A stretch of 64,000 nucleotides of DNA from Pseudomonas sp. ML96 (GTDB lineage: Bacteria; Pseudomonadota; Gammaproteobacteria; Pseudomonadales; Pseudomonadaceae). The translations under genes and the position numbers were made by a program. Where the stretch lies: contig NZ_JPMY01000046.1 of NCBI RefSeq assembly GCF_000761545.1, forward strand, positions 24,966 to 88,965, given 5' to 3'. The notes below the pieces were generated by a model. That model saw nothing but the letters and a program-made list of their open reading frames with translations. It ran no database searches and was not told where the DNA came from. Below, piece by piece: positions 37,545 to 48,605 of this stretch; positions within the stretch are counted from its first letter, which is position 1, and the number at the start of each line of letters is the position of its first letter.

Positions 37545-37563
37545 GCCCGTTCAGGATTCCGCT

Positions 37564-38928
37564 ATGTCCCTCGATATCGTCATCCTCGCCGCCGGCCAGG
37601 GCACCCGCATGCGCTCGGCCTTGCCCAAGGTGCTGCATCCGGTTGCCGGCAAGCCCATGCTCGGCCATGTCATCGACACCGCCCGCAAGCTGGCGCCGCG
37701 CAAGATCCACGTGGTCATCGGCCACGGTGCCGAATTGGTCCGCGAGCGCCTGGCGGCCGACGATATCAACTTCGTGCTGCAGGCCGAGCAGCTGGGTACT
37801 GGTCACGCCGTGGCCCAGGCGCTGCCGGCGCTGGAAGCGGAGAAGGTACTGATCCTCTATGGCGATGTGCCGCTGACCCAGGTGGAGACCCTGACCCGTC
37901 TGCTCGAGCAGGCCAACGAGTCCCAACTGGGACTGCTGACGGTCAACCTGGCCGATCCCACCGGCTACGGCCGCATCGTGCGTGACGCCAACGGCGTGGT
38001 GCAGGCGATCGTCGAGCACAAGGATGCCAGCGAGGCGCAACGCGCCATCTGCGAAGGCAACACCGGCATCCTCGCCGTACCGGGCAAGCGCCTCGGCGAT
38101 TGGCTGGGCCGCCTGTCCAACAGCAACGCCCAGGGCGAGTACTACCTCACCGACGTGATCGCCATGGCCGTGGCCGACGGCCTGGTGGTGGCTACCGAGA
38201 CCGCCCAGGACGAGATGGAAGTGCTGGGCGCCAACGACCGCATTCAGTTGTCGCAGCTCGAATGTCATTACCAGCAACGTATGGCTCGCCAGCTGATGGC
38301 CCAGGGCGTAACCCTGTTCGACCCGCATCGTTTCGACGTGCGTGGCGAAGTGAGCGTGGGCCGCGACGTGACCATCGACATCAATGTGATCCTCGAAGGC
38401 CGCGTGGTGATCGAGGACGATGTGCAGATCGGCCCGAACTGCGTGATCAAGGATTCCCTCCTGCGCCGCGGCGCCATCGTCAAAGCCAACAGTCACCTGG
38501 AAGGTGCCGAAGTGGGCGAGGGCGCCGACTGCGGCCCGTTTGCCCGTCTGCGTCCTGGCGCCAAGCTCGGTGCCAAGGCCCATGTCGGCAACTTCGTCGA
38601 GCTGAAGAACGCGGTGCTGGGCGAGGGCGCCAAGGCCGGCCACCTGAGCTACCTGGGCGACGCCGAGATCGGCGCGCGCACCAACATCGGCGCGGGCACC
38701 ATCACCTGCAACTACGACGGTGCCAACAAGCACAAGACGGTGATGGGCGAGGACGTGTTCATCGGCTCCAACAGCTCCATCGTCGCCCCCGTGACCCTGG
38801 GCAACGGCGCCACCACCGGTGCCGGCTCTACGGTGACCCAGGACGTACCGGCGGCCGCACTGGCTGTGGGCCGCGCTAAGCAGCGCAACATCGAAGGCTG
38901 GAAGCGCCCGCAGAAGATGCCGAAGTAG
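37564..38928 (+). CDS. glmU: Bifunctional UDP-N-acetylglucosamine pyrophosphorylase / glucosamine-1-phosphate N-acetyltransferase
   Basis: GlmU makes UDP-GlcNAc for peptidoglycan and LPS. The 454-residue protein has the N-terminal uridylyltransferase with LAAGQGTRMRSALPKVLHPVAGKPM (nucleotide loop) and QLGTGHAV, and a C-terminal left-handed beta helix of hexapeptide repeats from about residue 250, with NYDGANKH and GAGSTV near the acetyltransferase site. The start at 37564 gives MSLDIVILAAG. It is one of three amino-sugar genes in a row (glmU, glmR, glmS). Confidence 0.97.
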   Translation: MSLDIVILAAGQGTRMRSALPKVLHPVAGKPMLGHVIDTARKLAPRKIHVVIGHGAELVRERLAADDINFVLQAEQLGTGHAVAQALPALEAEKVLILYGDVPLTQVETLTRLLEQANESQLGLLTVNLADPTGYGRIVRDANGVVQAIVEHKDASEAQRAICEGNTGILAVPGKRLGDWLGRLSNSNAQGEYYLTDVIAMAVADGLVVATETAQDEMEVLGANDRIQLSQLECHYQQRMARQLMAQGVTLFDPHRFDVRGEVSVGRDVTIDINVILEGRVVIEDDVQIGPNCVIKDSLLRRGAIVKANSHLEGAEVGEGADCGPFARLRPGAKLGAKAHVGNFVELKNAVLGEGAKAGHLSYLGDAEIGARTNIGAGTITCNYDGANKHKTVMGEDVFIGSNSSIVAPVTLGNGATTGAGSTVTQDVPAAALAVGRAKQRNIEGWKRPQKMPK

Positions 38929-38944
38929 TCGGATGCGAGTAAGC

Positions 38945-38968
38945 AAAAGGCGGCCTTGGCCGCCTTTT
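38945..38968. terminator. Terminator of glmU
   Basis: AAAAGGCGGCC (38945-38955) and GGCCGCCTTTT (38958-38968) form a perfect stem around TT, 16 bases after the glmU stop. Confidence 0.93.
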
Positions 38969-38987
38969 GTGCATTCTGAGCTTGACC

Positions 38988-39051
38988 GAAAGCTTTCATT
39001 AGGTTTTGATTCGCGCACTTATCTTTCGAATCGAAACTTAAATGTCGAAAC
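38988..39051 (+). promoter_or_regulatory. Candidate GlmR operator region at the glmR start
   Basis: DeoR-family repressors often recognise CTTTC/TCGAAA-type repeats. Here GAAAGCTTTC (38988-38997) is a palindrome, CTTTCGA occurs at 39023-39029 and TCGAAAC is repeated at 39031-39037 and 39045-39051, the last inside the first codons of glmR. This suggests autoregulation; the assignment is inference. Confidence 0.45.
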
Positions 39052-39809
39052 GCAACACTCCCCAGCGCCGCCACGCGATTCTCGCCTTGCTCAACGAGCA
39101 GGGCGAGGTGGTCGTGGATGCCCTGGCGCAGCATTTCGCCACCTCCGAAGTTACGATTCGAAAGGATCTGGCCGAGCTGGAGAAGAACGGCCTGCTGCTG
39201 CGTCGCTACGGTGGCGCCGTGCCCATGCCGCAGGAGCTGATCGGCGAGCCGGCTCAGCCCATCTCCCGTCATAAGCAGGCCATCGCCCGCGCGGCGGTCA
39301 GCCTGATCCGCGAGCACGCGCGCATCATTATCGACAGTGGCAGCACCACTGCAGCGATGATTCGCCAGCTCGGCCACAAGCCCGGCCTGGTGGTGATGAC
39401 CAACTCGCTGAACGTGGCCAACGCCCTGCGCGACATCGAGCACGAACCGGTGCTGCTTATGACCGGCGGTACCTGGGACCCGCACTCCGAGTCCTTCCAG
39501 GGCCAGGTCGCCGAGCAGGTGCTGCGTTCCTACGACTTCGACCAGCTGTTCATCGGCGCCGATGGCATCGACCTGGCGCGTGGCACCACCACCTTCAACG
39601 AGCTGCTCGGCCTGTCGCGGGTCATGGCCGAGGTGGCCCGCGAGGTCATCGTCATGGTCGAGAGCGACAAGATCGGCCGCCGCATTCCCAACCTGGAGCT
39701 GCCCTGGAGCAGCCTCCATACCCTGATCACCGACGACCGCCTGGATAGCCAGGTGGCCGAACAGATACGCGCGCGTGGGGTCCAGCTGATCCTCGCCGCC
39801 GCTTCCTGA
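39042..39809 (+). CDS. glmR: DeoR-family transcriptional regulator GlmR
   Basis: A 255-residue DeoR regulator directly upstream of glmS, as PA5550 (glmR) is in P. aeruginosa, where it affects glmS and amino-sugar supply. The N-terminal helix-turn-helix is RHAILALLNEQGEVVVDALAQHFATSEVTIRKDLAELEKNG with the RRYGGAV continuation. The C-terminal sugar-phosphate sensor domain has DSGSTTAAMIRQL and FIGADGIDLARGTTTFNE. The ligand is probably a glucosamine-type phosphate. glmS starts 11 bases later, so both are likely on one transcript. Confidence 0.93.
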   Translation: MSKRNTPQRRHAILALLNEQGEVVVDALAQHFATSEVTIRKDLAELEKNGLLLRRYGGAVPMPQELIGEPAQPISRHKQAIARAAVSLIREHARIIIDSGSTTAAMIRQLGHKPGLVVMTNSLNVANALRDIEHEPVLLMTGGTWDPHSESFQGQVAEQVLRSYDFDQLFIGADGIDLARGTTTFNELLGLSRVMAEVAREVIVMVESDKIGRRIPNLELPWSSLHTLITDDRLDSQVAEQIRARGVQLILAAAS

Positions 39810-39820
39810 GGAGAACCCCT

Positions 39821-41656
<1,836 letters not shown>

Positions 41657-41675
41657 GGAAAAAAGCGAAAAAGGA

Positions 41676-41699
41676 AGCGGGGCAAAGCCCCGCTTTTTT
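41676..41699 (+). terminator. Terminator of glmS
   Basis: AGCGGGGC (41676-41683) and GCCCCGCT (41687-41694) around AAA, followed by TTTTTT. Confidence 0.95.
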
Positions 41700-41848
41700 C
41701 CTTATTCGTGGCGAGGCTGAGCCATTGAACCTAGTGAATCCATCCCCCATCGGCATCTTGCCGATGCCGAGCTTTACGTCCGTTTCTCCTCTTACATGCC
41801 AGTGTTCTGCCTAAGCTAGCGGTAACCATCGCTAGCTGGAGCCTGCCC

Positions 41849-42358
41849 ATGTCGTTCTCTATTTCACGAAACTTGCTGCTGGCTTTGAGCCTGCTGCCTG
41901 CCATGGCCTTCGCCGAGATTCGCCCTGGCCTATGGGAGTTCAGTGGCGAGGCGCAGAGCGATGGCCAGCCGGTGCCGAATATGCAGGAGGTGCTCGGCCA
42001 GCTGCAGAATCTGGCGCCCGAGCAGCGCCAGATGATGGAGCAGATGCTCAAACAGAAGGGTGTGAAGCTCGGTAGTTCCGGCGTGCAGTTGTGCATCAGC
42101 CCGGAGCGGGCCAAGGGCCAGGACATTCCGTTGCAGGACCCGGATTCCGGGTGCAGTCACGAGGTCACCGAGCGCAGCGCGCAGCTGTGGAAATTCCGCT
42201 TCACCTGCCCCAATGGCCAGGGGGAAGGTGAGACCCACTTCCAGAGCGACACAGCCTTCACCACCCAGGTCAAGGGTGTCTACGACGGTCGCGAGAGCAC
42301 GATGAACAGCCAGGCGCGCTGGATCGGCGAGGACTGCGGCGGCCTGCCGCCACGCTGA
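41849..42358 (+). CDS. DUF3617 family secreted protein
   Basis: A 169-residue protein of unknown role. A signal peptide is clear (MSFSISRNLLLALSLLPAMAFA, cleavage after AFA). The mature part has EIRPGLWEFSGEAQSDG near its start, the hallmark of DUF3617 proteins, a QNLAPEQRQMMEQMLKQKGV helix and four Cys residues (CISP, CSHE, FTCPN, EDCGG) that could form two disulfides in the periplasm. An AGCTAGCG/CGCTAGCT inverted repeat (41814-41837) lies just upstream of its ribosome binding site. Confidence 0.8.
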   Translation: MSFSISRNLLLALSLLPAMAFAEIRPGLWEFSGEAQSDGQPVPNMQEVLGQLQNLAPEQRQMMEQMLKQKGVKLGSSGVQLCISPERAKGQDIPLQDPDSGCSHEVTERSAQLWKFRFTCPNGQGEGETHFQSDTAFTTQVKGVYDGRESTMNSQARWIGEDCGGLPPR

Positions 42359-42428
42359 GGGCGGGTCGGCGACGCCGTGCGCTGAGCACGGTTACACTGC
42401 TTGCCGGATCAGGGAGTGAGGGCGTGGC

Positions 42429-42995
42429 ATGCAGGGAATCGTCGGGTGGGCCGGTCTGGTGTTGCTTGTACTGGTGCTGCTGGTCGGCATCTATGGCTAC
42501 AACCTGCTGGTGTTCAACCGGGCGCGCGTGGCCGAGGCCTGGAGCGGCATCGATGTGCAGCTCAAGCGCCGCTCCAGCCTGATCCCGCAACTGGTCGCCT
42601 GCCTGCGGGCCTATATGGCCCATGAGCGCGACACCCTGGAGGAGCTGGTCAGCCGCCGCGGCGAGGTGCAGGCCCACGAGGCCGATAGCGCCGCCGGGCG
42701 CGGCCCGGTCGAGGGCCAGTTGAGTGCCTCGTTGCTGCGCGCCTTCGCCCTCGCCGAACGCTACCCCGAGCTGAAGGCCGATGCGGTGTTCCTCGACCTG
42801 CAGCGCACCCTCAGTGAGGTGGAAGACCATATCCAGATGGCGCGCCGTTACTACAACGGCGCGGTTCGTGAGCTCAACGTGCTGGTCGAGTCGGTGCCGA
42901 GCAATCTGCTGGCCAAGGCCTTCGGCTTCCGCTGCGCCGCCTATTTCACGTTGGAAGACGCCCGCGACGCACAGTCGCCGAACATGGAGTTCTGA
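42429..42995 (+). CDS. LemA family protein
   Basis: A 188-residue membrane-anchored protein. One N-terminal helix (IVGWAGLVLLVLVLLVGIYGYN) is followed by the LemA domain: YNLLVFNRARVAEAWSGIDVQLKRRSSLIPQLVACLRAYM and ELEDHI-type SEVEDHIQMARRYYNGAVRELNVLVESVPSNLLA. LemA proteins form helical bundles outside the inner membrane; their job is uncertain. It is paired with a DUF2207 protein two bases downstream, an arrangement common in many bacteria, so the two probably act together. Confidence 0.88.
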   Translation: MQGIVGWAGLVLLVLVLLVGIYGYNLLVFNRARVAEAWSGIDVQLKRRSSLIPQLVACLRAYMAHERDTLEELVSRRGEVQAHEADSAAGRGPVEGQLSASLLRAFALAERYPELKADAVFLDLQRTLSEVEDHIQMARRYYNGAVRELNVLVESVPSNLLAKAFGFRCAAYFTLEDARDAQSPNMEF

Positions 42996-42997
42996 AC

Positions 42998-44920
42998 ATG
43001 CCGGGATGGCTGAGGATTCTGTCGTTGTTGTGTTGCCTGTTGCCTGGCGTATCGCAGGCGCAGGAGCGCATCGAGGATTTCGCCGTGCAGTTGCGCGTGA
43101 CCGGCGACGGCATGCTCGAGGTGATCGAGAAGATCACCGTGCACGCCGAGGGCGAGCAGATTCAGCGCGGCATCTACCGCGACATTCCGGTGACCTACAG
43201 CCTGCCGGGCGGCCTGCTGCGCAAGACGCCCATTGCGCTGCTCGGCGCCACCCGCGACGGTGCTCCCGAGTCGGTGCGCGAGGAGCGCATCGGCGCCTAC
43301 CAGCGCTTCTACCTGGGCAGCCCGGCGCACTACCTGCAGCCGGGCCGCTACGTGTACCGCCTGCACTACCGCGTCGACCCGCAGCTGCTGCATCGCGCGG
43401 ACGAGGACGAGCTGTACTGGAACGTCACCGGCAACGCCTGGGCTTTCCCCATCCTGCAGGCCTCGGTGCGCCTGCAGCTGCCGGCCGGGGCGCGTATCGG
43501 CAGCGTCTACGGCTATACCGGCGCCAGTGGCGAGCAGGGCGCGGGATACCGGGAGGTGGAGCGTGGCGCTGACTACCTGCGCCTGGAGACCACCGAGGTG
43601 CTGGCGCCGCAGCAGGGTTTCACTCTGGCAGTGGGCTGGCCGGCCGGCTTGGTCGAGCGTCCCAGCCTGTTGTGGCGAGGGCTGCGACTGTTGTGGGACA
43701 ACGCCGGCGTGGCTCTAGGCGGGCTGCTCTGGTTGGCGCTGCTGGGCTATTACGTTCGTACTTGGCGACGAGTCGGCCGCGATCCGCGCAAGGGCCTGCA
43801 TATCGTGCGTTTCGAGGCGCCGGACGATCTCAGCCCGGTGCAGGTCGGCTACCTCTGGCACAAGGGCTTTCGCGGCGGCTTCGACGAGGCGCGGGCGCTC
43901 GGCGTGTGCTTCACCGACTGGGCGATCCGTGGGCTGATTCGCCTGGAGGATCTCCCGCATGGCGGTGGCTTCAGTGTGCAGCGTGGCGATAAGCCGATCG
44001 AGGAAGGCCGGGTCGGCGAGATCGAATGGCTGCGTCGGATGTTCCCGGCGAGCAAGGCCGACGCGCCGCTGGAGTTGGGCGGCCGCTATCAACCACGCCT
44101 GGCAGAGATGAAGACGCGCATGGTCGACAGCCTGGCGACTCATGGCCGCCTGTGGCACGCCAACAATCGCAGCGCCTGGGCCACCGGCCTGGCTATCGCC
44201 GTACCCGGCCTGCTGCTCAGCGTGCTGACCGGCTTGCAGGGCGAGGAGCAGTGGGGGCTGGCCATTGGTGGTCTGATGTTCAGCCTGGGCTTCGGTGTGC
44301 CCACGGCGGTGGTGCTGGGCCTGGCTTTGCGCGAGTCGGGTTATGGCAAGCGCCTCGTGCTGTGGCTGGTGGCGCTGATGTTCGGCTTCCCGGTGCCGAT
44401 CGGCCTGTGGATGTTGCTGTATGCCTGCTCGCTGCCGGTGATGCTGTTGGTGATCGCCTATCTGCTGGTGGTGGCGCTGTTCTACCGCTGGCTGGAGGCG
44501 CCTTCGGCAAAGGGACAGGAGCTGCTGGATGCGGCGGCCGGTTACCGCGACTACCTGCAGCTGGCCGAGGGCGAGGTGCTGGAGCGCGCCGGTGGTTCGC
44601 CAGTCATGACCATCGCCCTGTATGAGCGGCACTTGGCCTATGCCATGGCTCTGGGTGTGGAGGAGAAATGGAGCGCGCGCTTCGCCGCCGCGCTGCAGTC
44701 TGGCCTGATCGACGCCGAGCAGTACCAGCCGGACTGGTATCGGGCTCGCGGTAGTCTGAGTTCGCCGTCCAGCTTCGGTACGGTGCTGAGTTCCAGTCTG
44801 GTCAGTGCCTCGGCCAGCGCTTCGACGCCGCCGGCCAGTTCGTCGTCCGGCGGCGGAGGTTCGTCCGGTGGCGGCTCCTCGGGCGGTGGTAGCGGCGGCG
44901 GGGGAGGCGGCGGCTGGTAG
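42998..44920 (+). CDS. DUF2207 domain membrane protein with Gly/Ser-rich tail
   Basis: A 640-residue protein. A signal peptide (MPGWLRILSLLCCLLPGVSQAQ) precedes a DUF2207 beta-rich domain (about 22-230; RIEDFAVQLRVTGDGMLEVIEKITVHAEG, RGIYRDIPV). One membrane helix is near 225-250, and two or three more are at about 390-500. The cytoplasmic part between them includes DDLSPVQVGYLWHKGFRG. The last 30 residues are almost only Gly and Ser, ending in Trp, like the YgcG/TPM-type tails of related proteins. Function unknown; partner of the LemA protein upstream. Confidence 0.82.
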   Translation: MPGWLRILSLLCCLLPGVSQAQERIEDFAVQLRVTGDGMLEVIEKITVHAEGEQIQRGIYRDIPVTYSLPGGLLRKTPIALLGATRDGAPESVREERIGAYQRFYLGSPAHYLQPGRYVYRLHYRVDPQLLHRADEDELYWNVTGNAWAFPILQASVRLQLPAGARIGSVYGYTGASGEQGAGYREVERGADYLRLETTEVLAPQQGFTLAVGWPAGLVERPSLLWRGLRLLWDNAGVALGGLLWLALLGYYVRTWRRVGRDPRKGLHIVRFEAPDDLSPVQVGYLWHKGFRGGFDEARALGVCFTDWAIRGLIRLEDLPHGGGFSVQRGDKPIEEGRVGEIEWLRRMFPASKADAPLELGGRYQPRLAEMKTRMVDSLATHGRLWHANNRSAWATGLAIAVPGLLLSVLTGLQGEEQWGLAIGGLMFSLGFGVPTAVVLGLALRESGYGKRLVLWLVALMFGFPVPIGLWMLLYACSLPVMLLVIAYLLVVALFYRWLEAPSAKGQELLDAAAGYRDYLQLAEGEVLERAGGSPVMTIALYERHLAYAMALGVEEKWSARFAAALQSGLIDAEQYQPDWYRARGSLSSPSSFGTVLSSSLVSASASASTPPASSSSGGGGSSGGGSSGGGSGGGGGGGW

Positions 44921-44934
44921 GTGTCGTTATGGGC

Positions 44935-44943
44935 TGTGGATAA
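44935..44943 (-). promoter_or_regulatory. Perfect DnaA box
   Basis: TGTGGATAA, 15 bases after the DUF2207 gene, about 23 kb from oriC. Confidence 0.55.
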
Positions 44944-45012
44944 CTTGGCGGCCGCTCCCCGCCATCGTTACTGGCTCAGACGAAGTCGCATGGTTGGGGT
45001 GATTTTTGTTGT

Positions 45013-45039
45013 TTATGTTATGTTATAACTCAAACATAA
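45013..45039 (+). promoter_or_regulatory. Zur box upstream of dksA2
   Basis: TTATGTT (45013-45019) and AACATAA (45033-45039) form an inverted repeat around ATGTTATAACTCA. It contains the ATGTTATAAC core of proteobacterial Zur sites. It lies 20 bases before the dksA2 start, where bound Zur would block transcription when zinc is plentiful. Confidence 0.75.
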
Positions 45040-45058
45040 GCCCTGATGAGACTTGCCC

Positions 45059-45466
45059 GTGCTCAGCCAAGCCGAACTCCTGGCCATGCCCGCCTCTGCC
45101 TACATGGACGCAGCGCAGCAGGCCTTTTTCCGCCTGCTGTTGCTGGCGCAGCGCGAGGAGCTGCAGCAGCGCATTGCCAGCGAATGCGCCGATCTGCGTG
45201 AACTCGAGCCGACCAGCGATCCGGCGGATGCCGGCAGCGCCGAAGAGCAACGCCAGTGGCAGCTGCGTGTGCTGGAGCGGGAGAAGCGCCTACTGGACAA
45301 GATCGACGCCGCCCTGCAACGCCTCGCCCACGGCGAGTACGGCTGGTGCGCGGAGACCGGCGAGCCGATCGGTCTGCCCCGGCTGCTGCTGCGCCCGACG
45401 GCGACGCTGTGTGTCGAGGCCAAGGAACGTCAGGAACGCCGCGAACGACATATCCGTGATCTGTGA
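45059..45466 (+). CDS. dksA2: Zinc-independent DksA paralogue DksA2
   Basis: DksA2 replaces zinc-dependent DksA on RNA polymerase, with ppGpp, when zinc is scarce. The 135-residue protein has the coiled coil with tip TSDPADAGS (Asp54, Asp57, the acidic tip residues) and a degenerate zinc finger: Cys97, Thr100, Cys118, Ala121 at the same 3-18-3 spacing as the four Cys of DksA. The same Cys/Thr/Cys/Ala pattern is described for P. aeruginosa PA5536. GTG 45059 gives MLSQAELLAMP and has better spacing to TGAG than the TTG at 45053. A Zur box lies upstream, and a zigA-like gene follows after 10 bases. Confidence 0.92.
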   Translation: MLSQAELLAMPASAYMDAAQQAFFRLLLLAQREELQQRIASECADLRELEPTSDPADAGSAEEQRQWQLRVLEREKRLLDKIDAALQRLAHGEYGWCAETGEPIGLPRLLLRPTATLCVEAKERQERRERHIRDL

Positions 45467-45476
45467 GGACTTCCCG

Positions 45477-46670
<1,194 letters not shown>

Positions 46671-47024
46671 TCAGGGCTCCAGCCACTGGCCCTGGCTCTG
46701 CTGCTCGCAGGCGGGCTTGAGGTAGCGGGCGTCGCTGGCCACGCCGTAGTAATGGATATCCTGCTGGTACGGCGTGCCCTGCACCTTGGCGTTGCGGCAT
46801 TCGCCAAACGCGCCGCTGGGGCACTGGTCGGCGAAACGCACCTGGACCTTCTGGTCCTTCAGCTGCGGGGCGCAGAAACCGTTGCGGAACAGGTTTTTGG
46901 GGATGCTGCGGTTCTGCTGGCAGAGCTTGACCTCAACCTGCTGGCCCTCGCTGTGCACCACGCAGGCCTCGGCCCAAACCTGGCCGGCCAGGCCCAGCAG
47001 GAGCAGGGCAACCATCGCACGCAT
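46671..47024 (-). CDS. Small secreted cysteine-rich protein of unknown function
   Basis: A 117-residue protein with a signal peptide (MRAMVALLLLGLAGQVWA) and a mature chain with six Cys, enough for three disulfides (EACVV, KLCQQ, GFCAP, DQCPSG, GECRN, PACEQ). I do not recognise the family. GAGG is placed nine bases before the ATG. It converges on the zigA-like gene with no gap, and its 5' end faces the second CobW gene 71 bases away. Confidence 0.7.
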   Translation of the reverse strand: MRAMVALLLLGLAGQVWAEACVVHSEGQQVEVKLCQQNRSIPKNLFRNGFCAPQLKDQKVQVRFADQCPSGAFGECRNAKVQGTPYQQDIHYYGVASDARYLKPACEQQSQGQWLEP

Positions 47025-47095
47025 CGCATCGTCCTCAACGACAAAGCGGCGACTTTAGCCTTTCCCGGCGCCGCGTGAAACCGCACCATAGCGCC

Positions 47096-48061
47096 ATGCT
47101 CGCCAACATCCCCACACATCTGATCGCCGGCCCCCTAGGGGCGGGCAAGACCAGCCTGATCCGCCACCTGCTGACGCACAAGCCGGCGGGCGAACGCTGG
47201 GCGGTGCTGATCAACGAGTTCGGCCAGATCGGTCTCGACCAGGCGTTGCTGACGACCGGGCAGGATGGCGTGAGCCTGGCCGAGATTCCCGGCGGCTGCC
47301 TGTGCTGCGTCGCCGGTGCGCCATTCCAGGTCGGCCTCGGACGCCTGCTGCGCCAGGCGCGTCCGGATCGGTTGCTGATCGAGCCGTCCGGCCTTGGCCA
47401 TCCACTCGAATTGCTGCGCCAGCTGCGCGAGGCGCCCTGGGCCGGAGTGCTGGACCTGCAGCCGCTGGTGCTGGTGCTGGATGCGCAGGCCCTGGCCGCC
47501 GGCCAGGCGCTGCCGGAGAGCCAGCAGGTAACCCTGGAGCATGCCGGCCTGTTGCTGCTGAACAAGGCCGAGGGGTTGGATGAGGAGAGCCGTGAGCGTG
47601 TGCAGGCATTGCTGCCGGCCCGACCACTGCACTGGACCAGCAACGGCGCCCTGGATTTCACCAGGCTACCGGGGGCTGATGCCCAAGCGCAGCAAGCCAC
47701 CCAGGCTCCCGAACTACCTTCGGGCAGAGCGCCGCTGGCGGCGATCTGGAGCGATCCCAGTCAGCCGATCTGTCAGGTGCAGGAGCAGGCCGAAGGCTGG
47801 AGCATCGGCTGGCGCTTTCATCCTAGCCAGGTCTTCGATCTCGACAGGGTCGGGCTCTGGCTGGGCGGGTTGGATTGGCGTCGTGCCAAGCTGGTGCTGC
47901 ATGGGCAGGGTGGCTGGCAATCGGCCAATGCGCTGGAGGGCGACGGCCTGCAGTGGCGTGTCAGCGAATGGCGGCGGGATTCGCGCCTGGAGCTGATCTT
48001 CGCCGCCCCGCAGGATGCTGTGGGGCTGTCTGCGGCCTTGGCGGACTGCCGCCTGGTCTAG
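47096..48061 (+). CDS. Second CobW/COG0523 family GTPase
   Basis: A 321-residue G3E GTPase, distinct from the zigA-like gene. Walker A is AGPLGAGKTSLIRHLL; the CxCC motif is GGCLCCVAGAPF; G3 is EPSGLGHP; G4 is NKAE, in which Glu replaces Asp. The C-terminal CobW domain is short (WRFHPSQVFDLDRV...). The ATG at 47096 is preferred over the GTG at 47075. No Zur-like site is obvious upstream. It probably moves a metal, identity unknown. The stop overlaps that of the convergent next gene as CTAG. Confidence 0.8.
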   Translation: MLANIPTHLIAGPLGAGKTSLIRHLLTHKPAGERWAVLINEFGQIGLDQALLTTGQDGVSLAEIPGGCLCCVAGAPFQVGLGRLLRQARPDRLLIEPSGLGHPLELLRQLREAPWAGVLDLQPLVLVLDAQALAAGQALPESQQVTLEHAGLLLLNKAEGLDEESRERVQALLPARPLHWTSNGALDFTRLPGADAQAQQATQAPELPSGRAPLAAIWSDPSQPICQVQEQAEGWSIGWRFHPSQVFDLDRVGLWLGGLDWRRAKLVLHGQGGWQSANALEGDGLQWRVSEWRRDSRLELIFAAPQDAVGLSAALADCRLV

Positions 48062-48444
48062 CGGGCCAGCAGGGCTTCCAGACCCATACCGGCCAGCAGC
48101 AGGGCCAGCAGACCCAGGCTGAAGCGGCGTACAGCTGGCGAACGGTAGAAGGCGATCCGGCGGTTGTCGTGCTCGTCGGCGACCTGTAGATGGTGATCGA
48201 ACTCTGTGGGCGCGGTGCTCAGTAGCTGCCAGGCGCGCGCGGCGTCGTGCTCGTGCGGCAGCAGCAGGGCGAAGCGATGGCCGCGGGCCTCCTCGCCAAG
48301 GTCGCAGGCGATGGACTCGATGCCTTGCTGGCTGAGATGGTCACGCAGGAAGTCGATGTAGCTGCCGTTGTCGGAGGTGCGCAGGTTCTGCAAGGCGTGG
48401 TCCTTGTCCACGGTGGAGGGGCGGCCGTACAGGGCCGATCGCAT
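48058..48444 (-). CDS. Conserved hypothetical protein with C-terminal membrane anchor
   Basis: A 128-residue protein. The soluble part has YIDFLRDHLSQQGIESIACDLGEEARGHRFALLLPHEHDAARAWQLL, a fold pattern like the DUF2007 (putative signal-transducing) domain, followed by a basic patch and one C-terminal helix (FSLGLLALLLAGMGLEALLAR). The DUF2007 link is a guess from pattern, and membrane orientation is not known. The gene converges on and overlaps the CobW gene by four bases. Confidence 0.62.
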   Translation of the reverse strand: MRSALYGRPSTVDKDHALQNLRTSDNGSYIDFLRDHLSQQGIESIACDLGEEARGHRFALLLPHEHDAARAWQLLSTAPTEFDHHLQVADEHDNRRIAFYRSPAVRRFSLGLLALLLAGMGLEALLAR

Positions 48445-48605
48445 GGTAGCAGAGTGCCAGTTCGTGATGTGGTCGACATTTCGGTCTCTGCCGATTTAGC
48501 TGCATGTAGCGCCTTTATCGCCGAACATTCGGCGCCTTTGCCGGCCTGACTGGGCTGTGGTCTGTCGTTACACTGGGCACAGTTTTCCGTTTCGGTTCGC
48601 TATCT

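Noticed and set aside
44795..44918. Low-complexity GGC/TCC tract as a tandem repeat locus
   Set aside because: It is the in-frame Gly/Ser tail of the DUF2207 protein, which is typical of such proteins.
48519..48534. CGCCGAA/TTCGGCG hairpin as a terminator for the gene at 48058-48444
   Set aside because: It lies upstream of that gene's start, not after its stop, and has no T-tract.
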